Assembly: GCA_050331695.1 (NCBI GenBank)
Contig: JBHJGP010000014.1
Location: forward strand, 1-64,000
Length of the DNA stretch: 64,000 nucleotides
Direction: 5' to 3'
From: JBHJGP01 sp050331695
GTDB lineage: Bacteria > Pseudomonadota > Alphaproteobacteria > Geminicoccales > Geminicoccaceae
Of this stretch, positions 51,568-60,025 are shown one piece after another (position 1 is the stretch's first letter; each line of letters starts with the position of its first letter). Both the position numbers and the translations under genes were made by a program. Below the pieces are notes generated by a model that did not search any database, was not told the origin of the DNA, and saw nothing but the letters and a program-made list of their open reading frames with translations.

Positions 51568-51963
51568 CTACCGATAGCGGCCGTGGCGTTGGAGCAACTC
51601 GATCCGATAGCCGTCGGGATCGGTGACAAAGAAGAATTTGGCCATCAGCGAGCCGTCCCGATGAAACTCTTTGATCTCTTCGGGTTTGAGGCCGTCGCGC
51701 TCGAACCGCTGGTGTTCGGCGTCCAGATCGTCGACCGCAAGAGCCAGATGGCCGTAACCATCGCCATGGGCATAGGGCTCTTCGCGGCCATGGTTATAGG
51801 TCAGTTCGACCTCGAAATCGGCCTCCGCGTTGCGGAGGTAGACCAAGGTGAAACCGTCGAAATCGAAGCGATCGGCGATCTCTAAGCCGAAGGCGCGGCG
51901 ATAGAAATCGAGCGAGCGATCCAGATCCCTTACCCGGAACATGGTGTGAATGGCTTTTGCCAT
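51568..51963 (-). CDS. gloA: Lactoylglutathione lyase-like glyoxalase I
   Basis: 131 residues. HTMFRVRDLDRSLDFYRRAF, GLEIADRFDFDGFTLVYLRN, and GDGYGHLALAVDDLDAEHQR, FFVTDPDGYRIELLQRHGRY match GlxI with metal ligands H (H-T-M), E (near F-E-V-E-L), H (G-H-L-A) and E (I-E-L-L). It converts the hemithioacetal of methylglyoxal and glutathione to S-lactoylglutathione. Precedes the GMC pair on the same strand and ends in TAG. Confidence 0.85.
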   Translation of the reverse strand: MAKAIHTMFRVRDLDRSLDFYRRAFGLEIADRFDFDGFTLVYLRNAEADFEVELTYNHGREEPYAHGDGYGHLALAVDDLDAEHQRFERDGLKPEEIKEFHRDGSLMAKFFFVTDPDGYRIELLQRHGRYR

Positions 51964-52285
51964 CGATCCTCCCCGAGCCCCCAGATGGGTTAGGCCCCCT
52001 TGCGCTTGAACGCGCTATTGACCTTTCATTTATCGTCTCGCTCTCGAGTAAAAATAGCAAGCGCGCAATTCAAATCGGCCCGTTGAAAACCTTAGAACGC
52101 TGTCTGAACAGACCCACTGCTCCGTTATTCGTGACACGATGAAGGTGAAACTTTCTCGGAAAAACACACGTCAACAGTTCTGACACGCGCGTGATGGTGT
52201 GACCGCCGTACTTCGCATCTGCGAAAACCGGTGTAGTTGGGCGGTCATCTCAAGCGAGACCACATTCCTGGAGAGGAGCTTTTCC

Positions 52286-52795
52286 ATGAACACAGACGTT
52301 GCCACCGCGAATGAGCGGGTGGGGATACCCGCCATCAATCTTTCCACCATCATGACGATATTGGTCGCCGGCGCGATCGCCACCGCCGCCTTCGACCTGT
52401 TTGGCCAGGCCATCTCACCGATGCTTGGCTTCGCCAATCTGGCGCCGGTGCCGCTGGCCACCCAAAGCTGGGGCGTGATTTTCGGCGAACCCTACAGGCC
52501 GGGCGGCCATCTTCTCCACTATGCGGCGGGATTGATCGCCTATCCCGTCGGCTGGATGTTCATCTGGCGGCCAATCGTCGAGCGGATCGTTCCCGGCTTG
52601 AACTGGTTTCTGTCCGCGATCCTCTACGGGATCGGCCTGTGGATCTTCGCCATGTACTTCATGGCTCATCTAGTTGCTGGCAACCCGCCATTTCTCGGTT
52701 TCTCAGGCATTACCTGGGTGGCCTTGGTCGGCCATGTTCTGTTTGCGGTCGTGACCGCGGCCGTGGAGCGCTGGCGATTGCATACGGTCCATTGA
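52286..52795 (+). CDS. Four-helix membrane protein, unknown function
   Basis: 169 residues from ATG 52286 (GGAGAGGAG upstream). Helices: IMTILVAGAIATAAFDLFGQ, HLLHYAAGLIAYPVGWMFIW, FLSAILYGIGLWIFAMYFMA, and FLGFSGITWVALVGHVLFAV. A conserved-looking NPPFLGFSG loop occurs between helices 3 and 4. I do not recognise the family with confidence; DUF6789-like is possible. It ends at a strong terminator, so it is probably a single-gene transcript. About 300 bp upstream holds only its promoter region. Confidence 0.65.
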   Translation: MNTDVATANERVGIPAINLSTIMTILVAGAIATAAFDLFGQAISPMLGFANLAPVPLATQSWGVIFGEPYRPGGHLLHYAAGLIAYPVGWMFIWRPIVERIVPGLNWFLSAILYGIGLWIFAMYFMAHLVAGNPPFLGFSGITWVALVGHVLFAVVTAAVERWRLHTVH

Positions 52796-52819
52796 CCAAG
52801 CCGTTATTTGACCAACGCA

Positions 52820-52860
52820 ACGCCGGCCGGATCCAGCACGCCGGCCGGCGTTTTTCTTCT
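52820..52860 (+). terminator. Strong rho-independent terminator
   Basis: ACGCCGGCCGG (52820-52830) pairs with CCGGCCGGCGT (52841-52851), 11-bp GC-rich stem, 10-nt loop, followed by TTTTTCTTCTT. It closes the upstream membrane-protein gene. Confidence 0.93.
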
Positions 52861-52999
52861 TCAGCCATCGCGGTTGACCCTCCGCTTTTGGGAACCGTTT
52901 CGCGAATGCTCCGTTTGACCGCTGAAATATGGTACGTTGAAGAACTTGGTGGCGGTCTCGCCAACAAAAGCGCCGCCGTCGTCCCGAGGGAGCCGGGCA

Positions 53000-53422
53000 A
53001 TGATTGGGATGGGTCAAGGAAATCAGGCGTCGGCGATGCTGCTGACGCCGGCCGAGCGCGAACAAAGCGCGGTCGTCGCGGATCCAAGCAAGCCGGACAT
53101 GCCGATCATTTTTGTCAGTGATGAGTTTGAGGCGCAGACCGGCTATGCAGCCGATGAAGTGCTAGGTCGGAACTGTCGCTTTCTGCAGGGACCGGAGACC
53201 GATCCCGCCACTGTTCAGATTATCCGCGAGGCGCTGGCCGAACAGGCCACGCTCACGATCGACATCCTGAATTACCGGAAAAATGGAACCAAGTTTTGGA
53301 ACCGGTTGCGCCTGAGGCCGCTCTATAGCGAACAAAGCGACATGGTCTTCTACGCCGGGGCCCAGACCGTCATCGATGCGACCGAGGTTCGCTTTGGCGG
53401 CTTTCCCGGCGTCAGGGACTAG
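53000..53422 (+). CDS. Single-domain LOV blue-light photoreceptor
   Basis: 140 residues from ATG 53000 (GAGGGAG upstream). The LOV signature GRNCRFLQG puts the adduct-forming Cys at 59. Flavin contacts fall at exact canonical distances from it: Asn 91 (+32), Asn 101 (+42) and Gln 122 (+63). TGYAADEV and YRKNGTKFWNRLRLRPL are also typical. No kinase, HTH or other output domain is attached; only short N- and C-caps flank it. Such short LOV proteins bind FMN, dimerise and act by protein contacts. Ends in TAG and converges with the next SDR-like gene. Confidence 0.94.
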   Translation: MIGMGQGNQASAMLLTPAEREQSAVVADPSKPDMPIIFVSDEFEAQTGYAADEVLGRNCRFLQGPETDPATVQIIREALAEQATLTIDILNYRKNGTKFWNRLRLRPLYSEQSDMVFYAGAQTVIDATEVRFGGFPGVRD

Positions 53423-53427
53423 CCAGA

Positions 53428-54150
53428 TCAGCCGGCCGAAGGGGCGCCGGAAGGCGCGGCCGTCTTGTCGGCTGACCTCGCTCTCCGTTTCGGCTTAAGT
53501 GCCGACAGTCCCGAAATCAGCACCGGCGCTTTGCCGACATAATCGCCCGCGACGGCCTCATGGATGAAAAAATCGGCCACGTCGGCGCGGGAGATGAGAC
53601 CGTTCCGCCATTCGGAAGGTTCGGCAAGCACGCTGTATCGCCCGGTCCGCCGGCCATGCGTGAGCACACCGGGTCTCGCAATCGTCCAACGAAGCTTGCT
53701 TTCCTTGATGATCCGTTCCTGGACAGCCTTGTCGTCATAGGCTCGGCCGAGAGCTATGCGGAACGGGATTTTCTGAACGCAGCCGATGCTGCTTTGGCTG
53801 TCGCCCGCGCCAAAACCGGTGACGCTTAACAACCGGTCGACGCCGGAACGCTCCATGGCTTCGACTAGAACACGGGTCGCCGCGGAAAACAGCGTTACCG
53901 GTCCGAAGATTGTGTCCCGGTTCAAAGGCACGCCCATGGTCTGAATGACCACGTCCACACCCTCTAATGCCGCGTTCACATCCCCCGCCGACAGGGCATC
54001 GCCGTTACGCTTTTCGAGTTCCGGGTGGGACAGGCTCATCGACTGAGCGCTTCTCGCGAAAGCCCGGACGAAATGGCCGGCGGCGAGGCCTTGCTGAACG
54101 GTCTTGAGACCGATGCCCTTGCTTCCTCCGACAACCAACAGTCTGACCAA
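53428..54150 (-). CDS. NAD(P)-binding atypical SDR (NmrA-like)
   Basis: 240 residues from TTG 54150 (GGGAGATGAG upstream). N-terminal LLVVGGSKGIGLKTVQQGLA binds NAD(P); GVDVVIQTMG, RLLSVTGFGAGDSQSSIGCV and LRWTIARPGVLTHGRRTGRY are typical of NmrA/HSCARG-like sensors and oxidoreductases without the SDR catalytic tetrad. It may sense redox state or reduce a small substrate. It is divergent from the nitroreductase operon, with the MarR-type operator between them. Confidence 0.82.
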   Translation of the reverse strand: MVRLLVVGGSKGIGLKTVQQGLAAGHFVRAFARSAQSMSLSHPELEKRNGDALSAGDVNAALEGVDVVIQTMGVPLNRDTIFGPVTLFSAATRVLVEAMERSGVDRLLSVTGFGAGDSQSSIGCVQKIPFRIALGRAYDDKAVQERIIKESKLRWTIARPGVLTHGRRTGRYSVLAEPSEWRNGLISRADVADFFIHEAVAGDYVGKAPVLISGLSALKPKRRARSADKTAAPSGAPSAG

Positions 54151-54276
54151 TGCTCATCTCCCTTGAATGTGACTGGCGACCTAGGCCAAGCCCTGCCCGT
54201 GGCCAGGGTGCGAAATCGTCTCAGGCGTTGAAATCCAAAAAAAGCGAACCGACCGCCTCACAATTGTGCTGGCATA

Positions 54277-54296
54277 TAGTTTGACATCAAACTATT
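54277..54296. promoter_or_regulatory. MarR-type palindromic operator
   Basis: ATAGTTTGA-CA-TCAAACTAT is a perfect 9-bp inverted repeat, 33 bp upstream of the nitroreductase GTG; it also contains a TTGACA -35 box. The TTTGACATCAAA core is the type bound by MarR/HcaR-family dimers. Likely target of the MarR protein encoded in this operon; it may also cover the divergent SDR gene (inference). Confidence 0.8.
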
Positions 54297-54329
54297 TTGG
54301 CAAAAGGCCGATGCGAGGGAGGGCTTAAG

Positions 54330-55484
54330 GTGAAACGACGACAGATTCTGACCATCATCGGAGGCGGCGTTGTTCTGGCCGCCGGATTTGCCGGTTGGCG
54401 CTATCAGGCGAGCCGGACGCCGACCGCGGCGCTAGCACCCTGGCATCGAGCCGGCTCGGCCTACGTCGAACCCCGCAAAAGAGTTTTGTCCTACGCGCTT
54501 CTCGCGCCCAATCCCCATAACCGCCAACCCTGGCTGGTCGACCTCGATCAGGCCGACCGAATCATTCTCTACGCAGATCCAGAGCGACGGCTGCCCGAAA
54601 CCGACCCCTATGACCGTCAGATCACAATCGGTCTGGGGTGTTTTATCGAACTCATGGTGATGGCGGCGGCGGCCCACGGCTTCCGGGTCGATCTGGACCC
54701 GTTTCCCGAAGGCGAGGACGAGGAGGGTCTTGATAATCGGCCCGTGCTCGTCGCCCGTTTCGAACAGGACGCCACGCTCGCGCCGGACCCTTTGTTCGGC
54801 CACGTTCCGGAGCGTCGCTCGCTCAAGGAGCCTTACGCGCTGGATCAGCCGGTTGCCTCCGGCGCGCTTTCCCAGCTGGAGGCGGCCTCCACCCATGGCG
54901 GGCGCGTCGGCAGCTCCAATGAGCAAGCTATGGTCGAACGCTTGCGGACCCTCACCCGAGAAGCGATGTTGATCGAGATCGAGACCCCTCGAACGTTTAA
55001 GGAAAGTGTTGATCTGTTCCGCATCGGCAAAGCCGAAATCGAAGCCAACCCGGATGGGATCGATTTTCCGGGCACGATGTTTGAGCTCATGAACAAGACC
55101 GGCCTTTTTACCCGCGAGGCGACGCTGGACCCGTCGTCCACGGCGTACAGTCAGGGGCGCGATGCGGTGCTCGCCAACGTCGATACCGCCATGGCCCACA
55201 TCTGGCAGGTGAGCGAGACCAACAGTCGGACCGATCAGATCAACGCCGGTCGGGACTGGGCGAGGATCAATCTAGCGGCAACGGAACTGGGCCTCGGCAC
55301 TCAGCCCTTGAGCCAGGCGCTCCAGGAGTATCCGGAGATGAGCCAAGTCTACGATCGGGTCCATCAACTGTTGGCGCCCGAGGGCGGCACGGTGCAAATG
55401 CTGGCACGGCTCGGCTATGGCCCGGTCGTCGGCCCAAGCCCGAGATGGCCCTTGGAGACCAGGCTGATAGAACCCGCCGGTTGA
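54330..55484 (+). CDS. Exported nitroreductase-family protein
   Basis: 384 residues from GTG 54330 (GAGGGAGG upstream). The N-terminus VKRRQILTIIGGGVVLAAGF resembles a Tat or membrane-anchoring signal. Core features: SYALLAPNPHNRQPWLVDLD (P-N-x-x-x-x-Q-P-W), with RIILYADPERRLPETDPYDR, later ARINLAATELGLGTQPLSQA. This matches the Acg-like/DUF nitroreductase branch (twin-domain of about 350-400 residues), which often binds FMN or is degenerate. It reduces nitro compounds or quinones, or stores flavin. Overlaps the MarR gene by 4 bp. Confidence 0.85.
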   Translation: MKRRQILTIIGGGVVLAAGFAGWRYQASRTPTAALAPWHRAGSAYVEPRKRVLSYALLAPNPHNRQPWLVDLDQADRIILYADPERRLPETDPYDRQITIGLGCFIELMVMAAAAHGFRVDLDPFPEGEDEEGLDNRPVLVARFEQDATLAPDPLFGHVPERRSLKEPYALDQPVASGALSQLEAASTHGGRVGSSNEQAMVERLRTLTREAMLIEIETPRTFKESVDLFRIGKAEIEANPDGIDFPGTMFELMNKTGLFTREATLDPSSTAYSQGRDAVLANVDTAMAHIWQVSETNSRTDQINAGRDWARINLAATELGLGTQPLSQALQEYPEMSQVYDRVHQLLAPEGGTVQMLARLGYGPVVGPSPRWPLETRLIEPAG

Positions 55485-55933
55485 CCGATCAGACGAAACG
55501 CCGGCTCGCGTTCCAATTCTTCAACGAAGTCGGCATAATCCAGCAACTGGCCTCGACACTGTTCAACCGACGTCTGCCGGACGGCCTCCACGTTTCCCAT
55601 TTCGCGGTTCTAAACCATCTGATCCGACTGGGTGATGGCCGGCCGCCCCTGGCCATCGCAAGGGCGTTTCAGGTGTCCAAGGGAACGATGACCAACACGC
55701 TGTCGGCGCTCGCCACCCGGGATCTGATCCACCTCAGACCGCACGCCAGCGATGGCCGCAGCAAGCTCGTCTATCTGACCGAAGCCGGCCGGCGGTTTCA
55801 CGGGCGCGCGATCGATACGCTCAGTCCACTGTTCGCCATGCTCGAGCGCGAGATGGACATGGACAAGCTTCTCGTCGTGTTGCCGGTGCTGAGCGAGGTC
55901 CGCCAGATTCTCGACGAGAATCGGGACGCGTGA
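55481..55933 (+). CDS. MarR-family transcriptional regulator
   Basis: 150 residues from TTG 55481 (TTGA overlap with the nitroreductase stop) or 162 from ATG 55445. The winged HTH is LAIARAFQVSKGTMTNTLSA, LATRDLIHLRPHASDGRSKL, VYLTEAGRRFH, a standard MarR pattern. It probably controls the operon through the palindrome at 54277-54296. It sits next to a nitroreductase, so its ligand may be an aromatic or redox-active compound (inference). Confidence 0.92.
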   Translation: MTDQTKRRLAFQFFNEVGIIQQLASTLFNRRLPDGLHVSHFAVLNHLIRLGDGRPPLAIARAFQVSKGTMTNTLSALATRDLIHLRPHASDGRSKLVYLTEAGRRFHGRAIDTLSPLFAMLEREMDMDKLLVVLPVLSEVRQILDENRDA

Positions 55934-55953
55934 ACTAGACGCCGGTGCCAAGC

Positions 55954-57327
55954 TCACATGATCAGCTCATTGTCCTCCTCTTCCTCCCGGCTCTCATCGT
56001 GGGTCGCGAGCGCTATGCCGAAGGTGAGGATGCCGACCCGGCCCGCGACCATCAGCGTGATGATGATAACCTTGCCAAAGAAGGAGAGATCGCCCGTCAG
56101 GCCCATGCTGAGCCCCACCGTTCCCATTGCCGAGACGGCTTCGAAAAGCACGTAGTCGAACTCCGCTTCCTTCTCCGTCAGAAACAAGAAGAACAGCGAC
56201 GCCGTCAGCAGCGCTGCGTAGAAGGCGAGCGACGTCGTCGCGGTCTGGAGGCGGGTGAGCGGAACCTCCCGCTTGAAGAAGCGAATTTTGTCGCGGCCCT
56301 TGAGGGTCGAGCGCACCAATCCCACCAGGGCAGCGAACGAGGTCGTCTTCAGACCGCCGCCCGTCCCCGCCGGTGAGGCGCCGATGACCATCAAGAACAA
56401 AAGAACCACCAGGACCGAGTGGGAGACGGCGCTGATCGGATAGGTATTGAAGCCGACGGTGGTCGACGCGGTCATGGTCTGGAAGAACGACGCGAGGAAA
56501 CGTTCTTCTTGGGGCAGCGCTCTGATCTGCGGGTCCGCAACGAACAGAAGCGAGGTGCCGAGCACCAGGAACACAAGGGTTATTCGAAAGATCACCTTGC
56601 TGGTGAAGCCAAGAAAACGCTTCTGACTGGTGATCGTGCGCCAGCTGTCCAGGACGATCAGAAATCCCATCGCGCCCAGAAGGCTCAGTGCCGATATGAT
56701 CGCGTTGACGCCGAAGCTGGAGCGAAAGTCCTCGAAACTGTTGGGATTGAGGCTGAAACCGGCGGTGCAGAAGGCGGAAATCGAGTGAAAAATCGCGCTC
56801 CAAACCGGGTTGGCCACGTCCTTGGCAATGAAAAACGGGAGCAGGAGGATTGCGCCCAAGATTTCCGTGATGAGCGTGAAAAACACCACCGATTTGATGA
56901 AAGAGCCGACTTCGATCCCTTCCGGCAGGCTGAAGGTCGCGCGTACGGTGTGTTCGAGCACCCGGTTCAATCGATCCTGGAGCGCGAGGACGGCAAATGA
57001 CGAGATCGTCATGTAGCCGAGACCGCCGATCTGGATCAGGATGATGATCACGATCTCGCCGAACAGCGTGTAGGACGTGCCCGGGTCGACCACGACCAGG
57101 CCGGTGGTGGAGACCGCCGAACTCGCGATGAACAGATTGTCGATCGCCTTGAGCGGCTCGACCTGGGCAAAGGGCAGGGACAAAAGCCCCCAACCGACGA
57201 CCATGTAGGACAGGTAGCCAATCAACAGCAGTTTGGCCGGCTCCATGCGGAGCAAGGTGATCCGGGCACCGGCCGCGCTCCGCTTGAGTTTTTTGCCCAG
57301 TCTCTGAATTTCGGTGACGTCAGCCAT
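55954..57327 (-). CDS. TrkH/KtrB-type potassium transporter membrane subunit
   Basis: 457 residues. Four P-loop filter motifs: SSAVSTTGLVVVD, HSISAFCTAGFSL, MTASTTVGFNTY and AVSAMGTVGLSMG. This is the size of KtrB (about 450), shorter than TrkH. K+ uptake needs a regulatory NAD/ATP-binding subunit (KtrA/TrkA), which is not nearby. The N-terminus ADVTEIQRLGKKLKRSAAGA precedes the first helix. It converges with MarR over 20 bp. Confidence 0.92.
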   Translation of the reverse strand: MADVTEIQRLGKKLKRSAAGARITLLRMEPAKLLLIGYLSYMVVGWGLLSLPFAQVEPLKAIDNLFIASSAVSTTGLVVVDPGTSYTLFGEIVIIILIQIGGLGYMTISSFAVLALQDRLNRVLEHTVRATFSLPEGIEVGSFIKSVVFFTLITEILGAILLLPFFIAKDVANPVWSAIFHSISAFCTAGFSLNPNSFEDFRSSFGVNAIISALSLLGAMGFLIVLDSWRTITSQKRFLGFTSKVIFRITLVFLVLGTSLLFVADPQIRALPQEERFLASFFQTMTASTTVGFNTYPISAVSHSVLVVLLFLMVIGASPAGTGGGLKTTSFAALVGLVRSTLKGRDKIRFFKREVPLTRLQTATTSLAFYAALLTASLFFLFLTEKEAEFDYVLFEAVSAMGTVGLSMGLTGDLSFFGKVIIITLMVAGRVGILTFGIALATHDESREEEEDNELIM

Positions 57328-57460
57328 CGCACTACTGAGCCTCGTTGTCGCGCCGCCAGCTATAATGGAATCGCTACTGCTTTACCGCCCTTCGACGGTG
57401 TCGATACGGATCAAAATCCCGTTGCTCAAGAGCCAAGCAGACATCCGACCGATCCAGTGA

Positions 57461-57547
57461 CGGAAGACAATAGATCAGATCGAGGACGTCTATGAGATGT
57501 TCGCCAATCAGCGGAATGGCGTGTTGAAAGTGGCGATCACGCCCTGA
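57461..57547 (+). pseudogene. 3' relic of a zinc alcohol dehydrogenase gene
   Basis: On the + strand an 87-bp open frame without start, preceded by an in-frame TGA, encodes the tail IEDVYEMFANQRNGVLKVAI then TP and TGA. This is the typical C-terminal end of medium-chain zinc dehydrogenases. Nothing of the catalytic domains remains upstream. It overlaps nothing else but ends 7 bp from the asnB stop. Probably the left-over of a deletion or rearrangement that brought asnB next to trkH. Confidence 0.6.
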
Positions 57548-57553
57548 GCACGC

Positions 57554-59050
57554 TCAAGCGGGAACCCGCGCGGCGGTCCAACGCCCGGCATTGGCCAGAA
57601 TCAGATCCGGCTCCTGATAGCGTTCACGGAGCAGGCTCTCGTAAAGGCGTTTTTCGTCTTTCCTGTCGACGCTTTGGCTCTGCACGAGGGATGAAAGAGC
57701 TTGATCCAGCGCGTCGACCGTGCCGCTGCCTTCATCGAACTGCGCCTTCTTGCGCCAGATCAGATCCGCCGGCAGCAAATCCTCGCAAGCCTTGCGCAGG
57801 ATCCATTTCTCGACCGTCTCGCCGGAAGCGGCATCGGTCACTTTCATTTTCAACGATGCCGGGATCGATTGCGCGAAGTCGATCAGCTCACGGTCGAGAA
57901 AGGGCGTTCTGGCCTCGAGGCCCTGGGCCATGGTGATGCGATCGACCCGATGCAGGTTGATATTGTGCATGGCGCCTAGCGATCGGGTGATCTCGTCGGC
58001 GAGTGCCCGCGGTCGATCGGCGTAATCGTGATGATAGGTATAGCCGGCGAACAGTTCATCGGCGCCTTCGCCGGTGAGCACGGCTTTGACATGGGCCCGG
58101 GCGAGCGTCGTCGCGAAATGGGTCGGCAGCGCGCTTCTGACCAGATCCACATCCGCGCTCTCCAGATGGTAAATGACGTGGGGCAGCACCTCGGCCAGCT
58201 CATCGGCGCCGAAGGTGAGCTCGAAGTGATCCGAGCCGATATGGTCGGCAACCCGGCGGGCGGCTTTGAGATCGGCACTGCCGGCCATGCCCACGGCGAA
58301 GGTCTTGAGCCGGGTCTTCGACGCGCGGGCCGCGAGCGCGGCGATCACCGAGGAATCGAGACCGCCCGAGAGAAACGAACCGACCTCAACGTCGGCAACC
58401 ATCCATTTGCGCACGGCCGCCTCGAGCACCAGACGAAGTTCCCGCCAGATCGGCTCCGGATCCTGATCCCGTGACTGGTCCGCTGCTCCTTGCGGCATGC
58501 GATACCAACGCCTGACGCCGCCCATGCTGTCGAAAAGGCTGCCTGGCTCGATCGCCTCAATCGCGTTCAGTCCCAGCCCGTCGAAGGCTTTCAGCTCCGA
58601 GGCGAAGACCAAGCCTTCGCCATGTCTAGCTTTGAAGAGCGGCTTGATCCCGAGCGGATCGCGGGCGGCGATCACCCGTTCCGGCGTCGCCAGGACGAAG
58701 GCGAACATCCCATCCAACCGGTTGATCCAACGTTGTTGGTCCGTACGGAACAGATGCAGGATCGCCTCGCTGTCGCTTTCGCTCATGAAGCGGCCCTGGC
58801 CTAAAATCGCCCGAAGGTCCTGATAATTGTAGATCTCGCCATTGACGACGAGGATGTCGTTAGTGCCGTAGATCGGTTGGCTGCCGTCCGCCGGGCCGAT
58901 GATCGAAAGCCGGCAGTGGGCCATGGTCGCCGGCACATTCGAGGCGCGGATGACCTGCACCTCGTCGGGACCGCGATGGGCGATCCGATCGATCATGCGC
59001 TGGGCCAGCGCCGGATCGTCGAGCTTCCAGAGACAAACGAAACCACACAT
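57554..59050 (-). CDS. asnB: Glutamine-hydrolysing asparagine synthetase
   Basis: 498 residues. The N-terminal nucleophile Cys2 (MCGFVCLWKL) and RIAHRGPDE mark the class II amidotransferase domain; DILVVNGEIYNYQDLRAILG continues it. The synthetase part has the PP-loop VGSFLSGGLDSSVIAALAAR and VLTGEGADELFAGYTYHHDY, with late GLEARTPFLDRELIDFAQSI. It uses ATP, aspartate and glutamine to make asparagine. Shorter than E. coli AsnB (554) but full. No close operon partner; DUF1989 gene is 78 bp upstream on the same strand. Confidence 0.95.
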   Translation of the reverse strand: MCGFVCLWKLDDPALAQRMIDRIAHRGPDEVQVIRASNVPATMAHCRLSIIGPADGSQPIYGTNDILVVNGEIYNYQDLRAILGQGRFMSESDSEAILHLFRTDQQRWINRLDGMFAFVLATPERVIAARDPLGIKPLFKARHGEGLVFASELKAFDGLGLNAIEAIEPGSLFDSMGGVRRWYRMPQGAADQSRDQDPEPIWRELRLVLEAAVRKWMVADVEVGSFLSGGLDSSVIAALAARASKTRLKTFAVGMAGSADLKAARRVADHIGSDHFELTFGADELAEVLPHVIYHLESADVDLVRSALPTHFATTLARAHVKAVLTGEGADELFAGYTYHHDYADRPRALADEITRSLGAMHNINLHRVDRITMAQGLEARTPFLDRELIDFAQSIPASLKMKVTDAASGETVEKWILRKACEDLLPADLIWRKKAQFDEGSGTVDALDQALSSLVQSQSVDRKDEKRLYESLLRERYQEPDLILANAGRWTAARVPA

Positions 59051-59128
59051 CCGGTCTTCCTTGCCGTTTCCGGAGAATGAGGCAAGGGGGCGCTGGCATT
59101 ATGCGATGAAGTTTCAGCTTGGACGTTC

Positions 59129-59992
59129 TCAGGCCAGTGCGTGGTTGCCGGCATAGGCAGAGCGGGTCGGCGGGCGCCAGTCGCCCAAGGCTTCCTCGAC
59201 CGGCTGCCAAACCTCGATGCCGAGCGGATAGCAGGCCGCAACGTCGCTGGAATGGCTTTGACCGCAATCACCGCCGGGACAGGTGGAAAGCCCGATCAGC
59301 AGGTCGATTTCCGCGAAAAACTCCAGAAAATCGCCGGGCCGTACCGGGCTTGCCTTCATGAAATATTGATGGGTGTCACGGGTGAAGCCGGTGCACATGA
59401 AGACGTTGAGCACGTCGTGCACCAGGTGTTCGGCCTCCCCGACGGTCTTGCCGGTCGATTGGACCAGCGCCCGGATCAGATTGGAATGGCAGCAGAAGTC
59501 ATAATCCTGCTCCCGCAGAAGGCGGTTGGTGTAGGGATCGCAGCGGGTGCCGATGACGTCATGAACGCCGGCGCCGTCCTCGTCGAAGCCATACCAGCCG
59601 AGCGTGTCCCAGCTGATGGTGGCCATGGGCCTGAGGTGGGGAAAGCCGCTCCAAAGGCGATCGCCCAAGCCGACATGGGTGCCGTGCAGAGCCCGGGTCT
59701 TGCCGCTGTAGAACCGCTCATTGAGGTCATGAGCATTCCAGAGATTGAGATCGCCCACCTGCGGGCCGTCAGTGCAAACGATGCGAAAAAACTGGCCGGC
59801 GGCAACCGGTAGCGTGCGGACATCCCTCGGCGGAACGCTTGTCTCTTGGATCTTCCGGGCGCCGTCACGGGCCTTTCGATAGGCCTCATCCGGCGCCGCT
59901 GAAAGGGTTTCCGCCGGATAGACGATGACCGGCTTAGCGGCTCGGCGTTCATCCGCGTCCGGCGGCGATAGGTCGGGAGTTTCCGGTTTCAT
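59129..59992 (-). CDS. DUF1989 urea-carboxylase-associated-like protein
   Basis: 287 residues from ATG 59992; a GTG at 60001 is an alternative. Conserved DUF1989 blocks: GQFFRIVCTDGPQVGDLNLW (with D-x-N), ERFYSGKTRALHGTHVGLGD, DVIGTRCDPYTNRLLREQDY and CPGGDCGQSHSSDV. Two paralogues usually sit next to urea carboxylase or guanidine-metabolism genes; they are carboxyguanidine deiminase-like. Here no urea carboxylase is present. Its neighbours are asnB and an M42 peptidase, so an amino-acid or amide-nitrogen context is suggested. Confidence 0.82.
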   Translation of the reverse strand: MKPETPDLSPPDADERRAAKPVIVYPAETLSAAPDEAYRKARDGARKIQETSVPPRDVRTLPVAAGQFFRIVCTDGPQVGDLNLWNAHDLNERFYSGKTRALHGTHVGLGDRLWSGFPHLRPMATISWDTLGWYGFDEDGAGVHDVIGTRCDPYTNRLLREQDYDFCCHSNLIRALVQSTGKTVGEAEHLVHDVLNVFMCTGFTRDTHQYFMKASPVRPGDFLEFFAEIDLLIGLSTCPGGDCGQSHSSDVAACYPLGIEVWQPVEEALGDWRPPTRSAYAGNHALA

Positions 59993-60025
59993 CTTCGCCA
60001 CTCGAATGTCGCGCGTGAGAAAAAC

